From Pseudalgibacter alginicilyticus (lineage in GTDB: Bacteria > Bacteroidota > Bacteroidia > Flavobacteriales > Flavobacteriaceae), in the NCBI RefSeq assembly GCF_001310225.1, contig NZ_CP012898.1:310001-374000 (forward strand): DNA of 64,000 nucleotides, given 5' to 3'. Below the pieces are notes generated by a model. It was given only the letters and a program-made list of their open reading frames with translations, was not told the origin of the DNA and did no database searches. The position numbers and the translations under genes are program-made. Of the stretch, positions 16,306 to 24,335 are shown piece by piece (position 1 is the stretch's first letter; the number at the start of each line of letters is the position of its first letter).

Positions 16306-17013
16306 GTTTTTTGTATTCAGTTCAATTATATTATAAAATTCTTCTGAACTTACATTAAAATCGGTCAAATCAATTTTTACATTACCTTTTGTAATTGTTC
16401 CTATTAGTATTATGCTCGCGTCAGTATTATTGTTATTAATTTGCAATACGCCAAAATCAAAAATGCTGTTCCAACTTAAATTGTTATTTTGATATTCAAT
16501 TCCATTTGGATTTATAGTTATTTTCAATTTCTTTTTTGAAGAAAATTCCACTAATTTGAAAACACAGATAGATAATAAAATTAGCATAAAAATGAGTAGA
16601 ATAATATTTTCTCCTGTAAGATAGAAAACATCATTGTTACTTGTTAAAATCAGACCTACAATAATTAATAAAATTGTAATAATTCCAATTGTTCCATAAA
16701 ATCCATTATACTTAAAAACTAGATTTTGAGTTTTTTCAATTGAGTTATACTTTGAAAACCTTGAAAATTCAGGTTTTTCAAAAGAGGTGACACCAATAAG
16801 TTTTTCCATATCTTTAGTTGTGTATTTGTCACTTATTTCATCTTGGAATCGCTTTTTATAATTCTGAAATTCCAATGTGTCAAAATCATAAGATGGACAG
16901 TTATCTTGAAAATCAGCAATTTTGTTAGTTAAAGAACAAATAATTCCGTTTTCTAAATTCCTTTTTCTGTTAGTGCATACTTTGCAGAATGATAGATGAT
17001 AGTCTCTATTCAC
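16285..17013 (-). CDS. Zinc-ribbon-like, two-span membrane protein with PH-like tail
   Basis: About 242 residues from a GTG at 17013; the longer frame to 17130 would start inside site 12. The N-terminal RDYHLSFCKVCTNRK, then GIICSL and NCPSYD, gives four cysteines in a C-x2-C...C...C pattern that could bind zinc. Two membrane spans follow (YGTIGIITILLIIVGLIL and IILLIFMLILLSICVF). The C-terminal domain has KKLKITINPNGIEYQNNNLSWNSI, which resembles bacterial PH-like domains. The last six residues come from site 11. Flanks GTTGTAAAAC and GTTTTACAAC pair perfectly. Confidence 0.6.
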   Translation of the reverse strand: MNRDYHLSFCKVCTNRKRNLENGIICSLTNKIADFQDNCPSYDFDTLEFQNYKKRFQDEISDKYTTKDMEKLIGVTSFEKPEFSRFSKYNSIEKTQNLVFKYNGFYGTIGIITILLIIVGLILTSNNDVFYLTGENIILLIFMLILLSICVFKLVEFSSKKKLKITINPNGIEYQNNNLSWNSIFDFGVLQINNNNTDASIILIGTITKGNVKIDLTDFNVSSEEFYNIIELNTKNVLQHRV

Positions 17014-17027
17014 GATTTTGGTTAAAT

Positions 17028-17164
17028 GTTTTACAACGTGTTTGTGTATGATTTCGTTGCGTGTTTTAGCAACTAATTTAGCAAATACAAACTGAATAGA
17101 AAATCCGCGAGGATTTTCGTAAGTAGGCAAGTACTAGCAATGAATTATACACGGTGTTGGCAAC
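17028..17164 (-). repeat. attC-like site 12
   Basis: Begins GTTTTACAACGTGTTTGTG and ends ATACACGGTGTTGGCAAC, with inner hairpin GAAAATCC-GCGA-GGATTTTC. Confidence 0.82.
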
Positions 17165-17201
17165 TGTTTTTATTATTCAATAATATATTAACCTTCTAAA
17201 A

Positions 17202-19496
17202 TCAAGAACGCTCAAAAATCGCATCTATATCATCCTCGTAGGACGAACCTGAATAATGTCCTCCATCATAATCACGTTCATAGTCTGGTTCATAACTTTC
17301 AAAAAATCGTGTCGCCATACTTTCTACATCCAGATTTGATACAAATCTCGTCATATCGAAATCAATTCTTTCTAAAACAGACTCATTGAAACCATCTAAA
17401 TAATAGTCAAGACTTTCTTGAACTTCTGATTCAATACCATTTAAATCAATATCATATTCAGGATAACCTTCTGGATAGTAATATTCATTTATGTGCTTAG
17501 AATAGTCCACATCTAAATCATTATTGTCAACAATGCTACCTAAGTAATTTTCTATAAGAGTTTGAGCCTGAAATAAAATATGCTCATCTTCTATGTTATA
17601 GGTATCGATAAAATTAAAAAGCTCTCTCAATGAGTCCTCATCTGAAACATCTTCTATGAAGTCGTGTAAAAAATCAAAATCTTTAAATTCTATTTGGGGT
17701 TCAAATTCTGTTAGAATTATTAATAGTTCCCATAATCTATTGCCATTAGGACTATCGGCTTCTATTAAGGCATTTAGAAAGCGTTCAATTCTTTTATTTG
17801 TTTTTTCATTGAAAAAATCTAAAAACGAAAGTAAAATTAGAAAATCCCAATCTTCTTCATTTAATTTTCGCTCAAAGAAGAAATCGAATAAATTTTCTTG
17901 AATCCTTTTTAGATTTGAACTATTTATTTTTTTGCCTAGTCCTGATAAAGCTTGTAAATAATCGATAGAGATTTCGTTCTCCAAAGATTTTATAATGTTA
18001 GATATTAAATTACTGTCATCCGAATACGACCCAAGAACAAAATCAGCGATGGATGGATTAAACAAAACATATTCAAATTTATCTTCATCAATCTGATTTC
18101 TGTTTAACAGTGATTTTGTTGCTAATTTTCTCACTGCTTCAAAACTTTTATCAGTTTGGTCACCAAGATTTACGTTATGAATATTTAAAAATGTGTTATA
18201 AGAACGTCTTAATTCTTCTTCTGAAATTTTACCATTATTGTAAACAGTCAAAAATGTTAAAGCTCTAACACAATCATCCGTTTGGTTTTGAAAATAATCA
18301 GCCCAAATGTCTTCAGGATTATTTAAACTCTTGATAATGTATTTCCAATATTCTTCAGGTGGGATATGACCAACTCTTCCAGAATCAGTAACAAATTCTA
18401 TTATACGAGGGTTGAAATTGCGATGTCTAATAATCACTTTATATCTCTTATCTTGATATATCTTATCTAGATATACGTCATTTAAATTTGAATGATAAAT
18501 GTGGTTATATAAAATTTTGGCTTTATCAACATTAGTTAAGTTTTCAACTCTTAGTAAAAACTCATTTTCACGAATGTTACCATTTTGAAACCTATGACTT
18601 AAACTAAATGCCTTATTTAAAATAGTCGTACGAGACGTAAGAATAAATTTTTTCGAATCATCCTTACGAACTCTATTGATAAATTTAACAATATGCGAAT
18701 CTCTTTTATTGTTTATAGCATCGTATAGATTGCTTCCTAAAAAATCGTCACAGTAAAATAAAATATTCTTCTTTTCTCGTTCTCTAAATATACTTTCAGC
18801 TTCACTAATATTTTCCTCTATATCACAAAACTCATATCCTTTCGCTGCGTAATAAAGAGCTAGGTTATCAGCAAGAGTAGTTTTACCTATTCCTGGTTCT
18901 CCAGTCATTATAACAACATTGTTGTCTTCAAGAATTTTTAATCCTTTTCTGTGATTTTCTGTTATAGCATATTTATAAGCTTTTTCTTCAATTTCTCTAA
19001 TGGTACTCTCGCTTCTACCTTTTATAGCATTATTATAAATTAAGTCTAAAACAGAAGTGCTAGTAATCCATAATTTATAGTTTCTTTCAACGATACCTTG
19101 ATTATCCTTCTCTGATAAGAAAGAATTTAAATCCTCATATCCATAAATATCTGCTTCACTTATTATAAAAGGATGAAATAATTTTTTTATTTCCTGCTTG
19201 TTAAGACGAGATAATTTTTTGGAAGTAATAAAAATATATTTAGCTGGATTAAGTTTTTTGACTTTTGCTAATTCCTCAGATTTTAATTTAGAAATTAATG
19301 TTGTGTATGGTGTTGAAATGTAGTGTTTGCATTGAATAATACCTTCTTTTTCTTTCCCAATCCAAAATCTACCGTCAACTCCACCATCTCTACCAGACTT
19401 AAATGTTTCAACTCTTTTAGTTAAAATCTTTTCTATTATTGAAGCGCCTAAAGTTTCAAATTCTCTGTCATTAAGTTTAGAAAAATCATATTCCAT
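17202..19496 (-). CDS. Mrr-like nuclease fused to a STAND-type NTPase, likely antiphage
   Basis: 764 residues from an ATG at 19496, by far the largest cassette gene. Residues 1-130 form a restriction-endonuclease-like domain: FETLGASIIEKIL, then GRDGGVDGRFW (D37, D41) and IIQCKHY (Q55, K57), the Mrr-type metal and catalytic residues. A P-loop NTPase follows (TGEPGIGKTTLA, 198-209) with ILFYCDDFLG as Walker B and FILTSRT as a sensor, as in nSTAND3. The rest is a long helical sensor-like region with an acidic C-terminus rich in Asp, Glu and Tyr. Known relatives act as phage sensors that unleash the nuclease. Flanks GTTGGCAAC and GTTGCCAAC pair. Confidence 0.8.
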   Translation of the reverse strand: MEYDFSKLNDREFETLGASIIEKILTKRVETFKSGRDGGVDGRFWIGKEKEGIIQCKHYISTPYTTLISKLKSEELAKVKKLNPAKYIFITSKKLSRLNKQEIKKLFHPFIISEADIYGYEDLNSFLSEKDNQGIVERNYKLWITSTSVLDLIYNNAIKGRSESTIREIEEKAYKYAITENHRKGLKILEDNNVVIMTGEPGIGKTTLADNLALYYAAKGYEFCDIEENISEAESIFREREKKNILFYCDDFLGSNLYDAINNKRDSHIVKFINRVRKDDSKKFILTSRTTILNKAFSLSHRFQNGNIRENEFLLRVENLTNVDKAKILYNHIYHSNLNDVYLDKIYQDKRYKVIIRHRNFNPRIIEFVTDSGRVGHIPPEEYWKYIIKSLNNPEDIWADYFQNQTDDCVRALTFLTVYNNGKISEEELRRSYNTFLNIHNVNLGDQTDKSFEAVRKLATKSLLNRNQIDEDKFEYVLFNPSIADFVLGSYSDDSNLISNIIKSLENEISIDYLQALSGLGKKINSSNLKRIQENLFDFFFERKLNEEDWDFLILLSFLDFFNEKTNKRIERFLNALIEADSPNGNRLWELLIILTEFEPQIEFKDFDFLHDFIEDVSDEDSLRELFNFIDTYNIEDEHILFQAQTLIENYLGSIVDNNDLDVDYSKHINEYYYPEGYPEYDIDLNGIESEVQESLDYYLDGFNESVLERIDFDMTRFVSNLDVESMATRFFESYEPDYERDYDGGHYSGSSYEDDIDAIFERS

Positions 19497-19578
19497 ATTT
19501 TATTAATTTTTTATTCAGATTATCGAACAATAATTTTTCTAGTTCTTTTCATTTTAATTCTCGGTTCAGGTTTAAATT

Positions 19579-19717
19579 GTTGCCAACGTGTTTATATATG
19601 GTTTGTTGCGTGGTTTAAGCAACTAATTTAGTAAATAATTACAGACAAAGAAAATCCGCGAGGATTTTCGTAAGTAAGCAAAAAGCCAGCAATAAATTAT
19701 ATATGGTGTTGTGCTTA
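19579..19717 (-). repeat. attC-like site 13
   Basis: Begins GTTGCCAACGTGTTTATATATGG and ends ATTATATATGGTGTTGTGCTTA, with inner hairpin GAAAATCC-GCGA-GGATTTTC. Almost the same as site 10. Confidence 0.82.
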
Positions 19718-19726
19718 GTGTTTTCG

Positions 19727-20479
19727 TCATTCGTTTATTTCCTTAATTTCAAAATAGCATTTTTCACAAACTAAATTTATTTTAGCAAACTCCATAGATT
19801 CGTCATCCCAACCATCTGTTTTAAGTCTCTCTTTTTCGCATTCTGAACACCAAGCTTGGAAATCATCATCTTCGTCCAATTCCATTCCACGATAAGTTTC
19901 AAAAGCTTCCTCAAATCCAGTTTTTTGTTTAGAATTCAAATGTTGACAAACAAATGCTTTTCTTAATTTTCCGTGAACTCCACAGTCAATTAATTCACTT
20001 TCTATTTTTTCAACTTCTTCTTTTGTTATTTCCTCTGTTAATAAAAAATACTTTTCTAAATTGTCTGAAATAACTCGATAAGTTCCAATTCCTCCAATTA
20101 TTTCAAATGCGATAGAAGTTAATTCCCAACCTGTGAAATTGTCTCCTTCAAAATGCTCTTTCGTTAAATTTTCGTATTTCTTCTTTTCTCCGAATTCTTT
20201 GACTTTTAAAGTCTGAAATTTTCTCGGTTCAACAGAACTTTCATTTGCCCAAGACCACATCCAAGTATTTTTATTTTGCGAAAATGTTCCAATTGGGATG
20301 TATTTGAAATAAATTTCTTTGTTTTCAGAATAAAGTCTTAATGTTTCACTCGATTGATTATAAAACCAATTTTCATAATTATCTGTGTCATATTTATTTC
20401 TGAAATTATCTTGAAATTCAGTCAGATTTTGACAAGAATTTTCAGCATATTTTTTGTATTTCAAAGTTCTAAATATCAA
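19727..20479 (-). CDS. DUF6882-like cassette protein with C-terminal zinc site
   Basis: 250 residues; the start used is a TTG at 20479, which overlaps the stop of an 8-codon ATG frame beginning at about 20501. The segment NKNTWMWSWANESSVEP (near 69-85) and the following FTGWELTSIAFEIIGGIGTYRV are typical of DUF6882-type proteins. The C-terminus has CSECEKERL and LVCEKCYFE, two C-x2-C pairs likely to bind zinc. Function unknown. Flanks GTTGTGCTTA and TAAGCACAAC pair. Confidence 0.58.
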   Translation of the reverse strand: MIFRTLKYKKYAENSCQNLTEFQDNFRNKYDTDNYENWFYNQSSETLRLYSENKEIYFKYIPIGTFSQNKNTWMWSWANESSVEPRKFQTLKVKEFGEKKKYENLTKEHFEGDNFTGWELTSIAFEIIGGIGTYRVISDNLEKYFLLTEEITKEEVEKIESELIDCGVHGKLRKAFVCQHLNSKQKTGFEEAFETYRGMELDEDDDFQAWCSECEKERLKTDGWDDESMEFAKINLVCEKCYFEIKEINE

Positions 20480-20502
20480 TTCAGTTCAGATTTTTTTTGC
20501 AT

Positions 20503-20640
20503 TAAGCACAACGTGTTTGTATATGGTTTGTTGCGTGGTTTAAGCACTAAAGTTAGCAAATAAAAACCGAATAGAAAATCCGCGAGGATTTTCGTAAGTA
20601 GGCTAGAACTAGCAATAAATTATATACGGTGTTGCCCACA
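20503..20640 (-). repeat. attC-like site 14
   Basis: Begins TAAGCACAACGTGTTTGTATATGG and ends ATTATATACGGTGTTGCCCACA, with inner hairpin GAAAATCC-GCGA-GGATTTTC. Its TATATACGGTG (20621-20631) is identical to a segment in the noncoding leader of both IS110 copies. Confidence 0.83.
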
Positions 20641-20641
20641 G

Positions 20642-21235
20642 TTATTTTTTCATTCGGCTTTGTCTATTTCGGTCAGTCTCAAACATTGTGATTTCAATTA
20701 CTCTTGTTGGATAAATGTCATAATCAAAATTTCGAGAAATCAAATCGTGCAACTTTCCGAAATCTTTATTTTTCGCAATATTTTTAATTCCGTTTAGATA
20801 GTCAAGATAGAGTTGTGGTCTATCAATTCCGTAACTACTTTTCTTTTCTGTTAAATATCTAAAAATTCGACTGTCCCAAATCGCATAATCTCTCGGATTG
20901 ATAAAATGCAATAGTTTAGAAACTCCAACCAAAGAGTTATTTATTGACTTTTTTAAAATTTCCAGTTCGTTAACTGTCAAAATATGTCCGCTTTTCACAG
21001 CATTTAATAAAAACAAAACTTTGTCTTTTTGTTCCAAATTCAGGTGGATTATTGTTGGCATCCAACCATAAACGAAATGACTTGCGATTACCAAATTATG
21101 TTCATTTATATCTCCAGCGTTTATTTTGTCAAAATATTTTATGAATTCTGTATAAGTTTGGATATAAGAGTCGTTTTCAGTTAGGATAAATTTTTCCGCA
21201 TCTTTTAATATCGTTTCAAAGTTAAGGTTTTTCAA
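20642..21235 (-). CDS. Unknown cassette protein, glycosylase-like motif
   Basis: 197 residues from a TTG at 21235, just after a 5-codon ATG frame that ends in TGA. The stretch GVSKLLHFINPRDYAIWDSRI (near 99-119; pattern K-L-L-H-F-x-x-P-x-x-Y-x-I-W-D-x-R) resembles a helical fold seen in uncharacterised relatives of DNA glycosylases of the OGG/HhH type. No catalytic Lys/Asp pair can be assigned with confidence. No signal peptide. Flanks GTTGCCCACA and TGTGGGCAAC pair perfectly. Confidence 0.5.
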   Translation of the reverse strand: MKNLNFETILKDAEKFILTENDSYIQTYTEFIKYFDKINAGDINEHNLVIASHFVYGWMPTIIHLNLEQKDKVLFLLNAVKSGHILTVNELEILKKSINNSLVGVSKLLHFINPRDYAIWDSRIFRYLTEKKSSYGIDRPQLYLDYLNGIKNIAKNKDFGKLHDLISRNFDYDIYPTRVIEITMFETDRNRQSRMKK

Positions 21236-21258
21236 TTCAGTTCGGGTTTTTCATTAAT

Positions 21259-21397
21259 TGTGGGCAACGTGTTTGGCTATGGTTTCGTTGCGTGAAAATC
21301 CGCGAGGATTTTCCGCCGTAAACCGAAGATAGCAAATTTGCGAGGACTTTCCGAGAGGAAAGTCAGAAGCAATGAACTATAGCCGTTGTTGTAGCCA
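21259..21397 (-). repeat. attC-like site 15 (first site of the array)
   Basis: Begins TGTGGGCAACGTGTTTGGCTATGG and ends AACTATAGCCGTTGTTGTAGCCA. Outer arms GGCTATGG and ACTATAGCC pair, another compensated change. The right end pairs with TGGCTACAAC at 22016-22025. Confidence 0.8.
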
Positions 21398-21405
21398 GTT
21401 TTTAT

Positions 21406-21660
21406 TTATTCAAGTGTTTTTTTTGTTCTTTCTCTGATTAATAAAAAACTCATAATCATAATAATACTTATTCCGATTACTAATAATCCGTATTTGAATA
21501 ATCCTGTTAGAAAAAATGTCGGGAATCCGCCATAACGACCTTTTTCAGATAATTGAACGAGTTCAGAAATGATGTTAGAATTCTCTAATAGGAAATAACA
21601 GATTATACAGAATAAACTAATTATGTATAATCTTATGATTTTTAAATTCTTTTTATTCAT
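21406..21660 (-). CDS. Two-span membrane protein of the first cassette
   Basis: About 84 residues from the ATG at 21660, which lies inside the end of the upstream gene (ATGAATAA overlap). Two membrane spans (LYIISLFCIICYFLL and YGLLVIGISIIMIMSFLLI) flank a short loop with FPTFFLTG. No family recognised. Translational coupling with the 117-aa gene suggests the two act together. Confidence 0.55.
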   Translation of the reverse strand: MNKKNLKIIRLYIISLFCIICYFLLENSNIISELVQLSEKGRYGGFPTFFLTGLFKYGLLVIGISIIMIMSFLLIRERTKKTLE

Positions 21661-22006
21661 TTTCAATTTCAAATTGCGCCCAGTTTAGCACATTAAATTC
21701 TTTATCCCGAAAATTGGATAAGTCCGATTTATTGAATATCAATTCCACATTATTTTTGGGTCGGTCGTAAGTCACAATCCAAGGGGAACAAATTCGGTCA
21801 GTTAATTCGATTGATTCCATAACCGAGTTTTTGTTCGTTATTTGTCCAATAATTTCTATTCGATATGAGTTTACAAATTTCTCATATTTTGAAATTTCAT
21901 ATCCGTTATTACAATCCAGAATTTCGCAAATTTGGTCCGCAAACTTTTTTCCTTTTTCAAGTGATTTTTGGTTTTCAGTTACTAAAGTCAGTCGGAATTT
22001 CGTCAT
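21653..22006 (-). CDS. Unknown protein of the first cassette
   Basis: 117 residues from an ATG at 22006, 17 bp after the cassette start GTTGTAGCCA. Soluble by composition, with alternating strands and helices (KFRLTLVTEN, YRIEIIGQITN, VELIF) giving a small alpha/beta shape. No family recognised. It is the gene nearest the recombinase, the position that newly inserted cassettes take in integrons. Confidence 0.55.
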   Translation of the reverse strand: MTKFRLTLVTENQKSLEKGKKFADQICEILDCNNGYEISKYEKFVNSYRIEIIGQITNKNSVMESIELTDRICSPWIVTYDRPKNNVELIFNKSDLSNFRDKEFNVLNWAQFEIENE

Positions 22007-22015
22007 TTCTCAAAT

Positions 22016-22150
22016 TGGCTACAACTTAGTTATATGAATGGTTTATCGATACATAATGTTCCAATCTGGCGGGATATGGATGCTTTTTTAGTTTCTTAGT
22101 CATTCTTATCGATTTTACTTTCCAATGTTATTGCTAATATAAATACTTTC
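22016..22150 (-). other. attI-like junction between recombinase and array
   Basis: TGGCTACAAC (22016-22025) closes the first cassette, but the sequence beyond it has no long palindrome like the fifteen sites. That is what an integron primary site looks like: one boundary and no folded arm. On the minus strand it reads CATATAACTAAGTTGTAGCC, with the presumed crossover at the GTT. The remaining bases to the recombinase stop are noncoding. Confidence 0.5.
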
Positions 22151-22157
22151 TTACAAA
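22123..22157 (-). promoter_or_regulatory. Possible promoter reading into the cassettes
   Basis: On the minus strand, TTTG (22154-22157) and TAACATTG (22123-22130, one mismatch to TAnnTTTG) are separated by 23 bp, within the range accepted for Bacteroidota promoters. It would start RNA about 110 bp before the first cassette gene, like an integron Pc. Weak evidence. Confidence 0.3.
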
Positions 22158-23284
22158 TGATCAAAAGGATTTTTAATATCTTTTAAATTAGCGGTGGATA
22201 CATGGGTATAAATCATAGTTGTTTTTGGGCTATGGTGTCCTAAAAGTTGTTGTATGTACCGGATATCGGTACCGCTCTCTAATAAATGAGTTGCAAAACT
22301 GTGCCGTAAGGTATGTAGGGTAGCATATTTTTTTATTCCAGCACTTATTAGTGATTTTTGTAATACTTGCCTAGCACTTACTTGGGTGTAAGGTTTGCCA
22401 TTTCGACCTTCAAATAAATATTTTTTTGGATTGTAATGGCTCATATAAGTTTGTGTTAATGGAATTAGCGCTTTTGATAATAAAGTGTAACGGTCCTTTC
22501 TACCTTTTCCAGATTTTAGATAAATGAGTCCTCGCTCAAAATCTATATTGCTGGGTGTTAAGCTTAAGGCTTCGCCAATTCGTAAACCTGCCGAATACAC
22601 TAAACTTAAAAGCAATTTATGTTTTATATTTTTGGTAGTATCAAGCAATAATTTTACTTCAGTTTTATTTAAAACATTAGGTAGTTTTTTATCCTTATCT
22701 GGGCGTTTTATATCTAAATCATCCACCAAAATCCCAATAAAATTTATATAATGTTTGATGCCGCTTATGCATTGATTTTGATAGGAAACCGACTTTTGGG
22801 CTTTAAAAATAAAATCATAATTAAATTGTTCTATTGCTCTAGCTGTAATTTCGGTTATACTTTTTAAATTCATATATCGTAAAAACAGACAAGTAACTTC
22901 CGTATATGTATTTACCGTATTTTTACTAAATCGCTTTTGTTCTAACCATTTTTTAAAATGTGTTGTTTTTTGTAATTGTTCAGCTGTTAGAATAGGTAAT
23001 TTATGAATAATATTTACATTTTTTGTATTTTTAATTATAGAAGGTTCTTGAAATGATTTAAAGGCATTATAATTTACAAAGTACCCAGCTTTCCTAAAAT
23101 AGGTAAATAACTCATGTATGTGATCTTTATAATATATTGTGTAAAAGGTTTTATTGGTTTTGCTCCATTTTACATTTTGATAGGCTAATACATATTGCTT
23201 TACTGCATCATTGTATTTAAACTTTATAGCTATAAAGTATTTTTTATTATGAAACAAGGGTTCTAAAGTGATGGTTGTAGTCAT
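22151..23284 (-). CDS. Tyrosine recombinase of the cassette array (IntI-like, no IntI insert)
   Basis: 377 residues from an ATG at 23284. Residues 1-80 form an N-terminal domain with VKWSKTNKTFYTIYY. A SAM-like core-binding domain (about 100-190) follows. The catalytic domain has R235 (AGLRIGE), K260 (SGKGRKDR), H324/R327 (LHTLRHSF), H350 (LLGHH) and nucleophile Y359 (TTMIYTHV). The IKNPFDHL tail recalls the S-P-L-D tail of integron integrases. The segment between K260 and H324 is short (LTQTYMSHYNPKKYLFEGR) and lacks the additional domain that IntI uses to hold folded attC. It is transcribed in the cassette direction, unlike most intI genes. A XerC/D-type resolvase role is the alternative. 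Confidence 0.85.
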   Translation of the reverse strand: MTTTITLEPLFHNKKYFIAIKFKYNDAVKQYVLAYQNVKWSKTNKTFYTIYYKDHIHELFTYFRKAGYFVNYNAFKSFQEPSIIKNTKNVNIIHKLPILTAEQLQKTTHFKKWLEQKRFSKNTVNTYTEVTCLFLRYMNLKSITEITARAIEQFNYDFIFKAQKSVSYQNQCISGIKHYINFIGILVDDLDIKRPDKDKKLPNVLNKTEVKLLLDTTKNIKHKLLLSLVYSAGLRIGEALSLTPSNIDFERGLIYLKSGKGRKDRYTLLSKALIPLTQTYMSHYNPKKYLFEGRNGKPYTQVSARQVLQKSLISAGIKKYATLHTLRHSFATHLLESGTDIRYIQQLLGHHSPKTTMIYTHVSTANLKDIKNPFDHL

Positions 23285-23329
23285 ACTTAGTGGTTTTCAA
23301 ATACGGCAATTTTACTTAGTGATTTTCAA
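23285..23329 (-). promoter_or_regulatory. Direct repeats before the recombinase, possible operator
   Basis: Two 16-bp copies, ACTTAGTGGTTTTCAA (23285) and ACTTAGTGATTTTCAA (23314), lie 29 bp apart immediately before the start codon. A related TTTACTAAGTTAAA follows at about 23337. Spacing near three helical turns suggests a regulator, or the recombinase itself, could bind. Confidence 0.4.
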
Positions 23330-23625
23330 CTATTATTTACTAAGTTAAAGATTATAAATTTTTTAACCTAAATTGCTTGTGGCTATTTTCGGTAAGTTTT
23401 TGAGTTGATATACAAATTGTTTTGATAATTATAAACCATTTGAGCTAAAATGGTTATTTTCTTTTTTTAAGAACAAATTAGGAGACTCGTTGTTAGTGAG
23501 TATATACTTCAGGCTAAATTAGCAGGATATATTATAAGTCGTTAGTGTTGGTTTTGTTAATAAAGAGGGGAGATGTTGGGGTAAATCCAACTAATATGTG
23601 CTTAAACTTTAATTTTTATAACCTT
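23330..23625. other. Intergenic gap between recombinase and trmD
   Basis: About 300 bp, AT-rich, no gene seen. It should hold the recombinase promoter and the end of the trmD transcript; no strong terminator hairpin was found. Confidence 0.4.
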
Positions 23626-24303
23626 TTAATCTTCCAATAAATCTGGGCGACGTTCTTTGGTTCTTAAATAAGCCTGTTCTTCGCGCCATTTTTCAATTTT
23701 AGGTAAGTTGCCACCAAATAATAATTCAGGTACTTTCCAGCCTTTATAATCTCTAGGTTTGGTGTAAATTGGTGGGGCCAATAAACCATCTTGAAAAGAA
23801 TCGGTCAGGGCAGAAGTTTCATTTCCTAACACACCAGGTATTAATCTAATAATAGCATCGCAGAGTACGGCAGCACCTAATTCGCCACCAGAAAGTACAT
23901 AATCACCAATGGATATTTCACGAGTTATAAAATAATCGCGTACACGTTGGTCTACCCCTTTATAGTGTCCGCATAATATAATAATATTTTCCTTTAAGGA
24001 TAATTGGTTGGCAATACCTTGTTTTAAAGTTTCGCCATCGGGTGTCATGTAAATTATTTCGTCGTAATGACGTTCAGATTTTAAGGTTGATAGGCATTTG
24101 TCAATTGGCTCAATCATCATGACCATACCTGCACCACCACCAAATTGGGTGTCATCAATAGATTTGTAATTATCAGAGGTATAATCACGTAGATTATGAA
24201 AATGGACTTCTACCAAATTGGCATCAATAGCGCGTTTTAAAATGGAGGCTTCAAACGGACTTTTAAGTAATTCTGGTAAAACGGTAATAATGTCTATGCG
24301 CAT
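23626..24303 (-). CDS. trmD: tRNA (guanine37-N1)-methyltransferase
   Basis: 225 residues from an ATG at 24303, the usual TrmD length. It methylates G37 of tRNAs to prevent frameshifting, using a knotted SPOUT fold. Seen: [12 protein letters not shown] start, [25 protein letters not shown], and the knot segment [16 protein letters not shown], with the flexible [22 protein letters not shown] loop. Lies 32 bp after the porin-like gene on the same strand. The cassette array begins beyond it, so trmD marks the chromosomal neighbour of the array. Confidence 0.97.
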   Translation of the reverse strand: MRIDIITVLPELLKSPFEASILKRAIDANLVEVHFHNLRDYTSDNYKSIDDTQFGGGAGMVMMIEPIDKCLSTLKSERHYDEIIYMTPDGETLKQGIANQLSLKENIIILCGHYKGVDQRVRDYFITREISIGDYVLSGGELGAAVLCDAIIRLIPGVLGNETSALTDSFQDGLLAPPIYTKPRDYKGWKVPELLFGGNLPKIEKWREEQAYLRTKERRPDLLED

Positions 24304-24335
24304 GTTTTAATTTTAATGGAACAAAGATAATTGAA

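Larger units (their letters stand above)
1..22025 (-). other. Integron-like gene-cassette array
   Basis: About 22 kb in which all non-IS genes lie on the minus strand and are separated by fifteen related palindromic sites. Thirteen cassettes are intact by one strict test: the 8-10 bases starting at the GTT on one side of the gene are the exact reverse complement of the bases ending in AAC on the other side, for example GTTGCCCACA at 20631 and TGTGGGCAAC ending at 21268. These bases change from cassette to cassette. That is the layout of integron cassettes, where the first bases of a cassette pair with the start of its own attC. The array begins at the recombinase-proximal end near 22025 and continues off the left edge. 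The function is inferred; the structure is seen. Confidence 0.8.

Noticed and set aside
540-21397. CRISPR array or MITE family as explanation of the recurring palindromes
   Set aside because: Repeats are 130-200 bp, 0.5-2.4 kb apart and diverged, unlike CRISPR. MITEs would not have flanking bases that pair across each gene unit.
22151-23284. Calling the recombinase a true IntI
   Set aside because: The IntI-specific segment between the catalytic Lys and the H-x-x-R box is absent; IntI-like relative is the safer statement.
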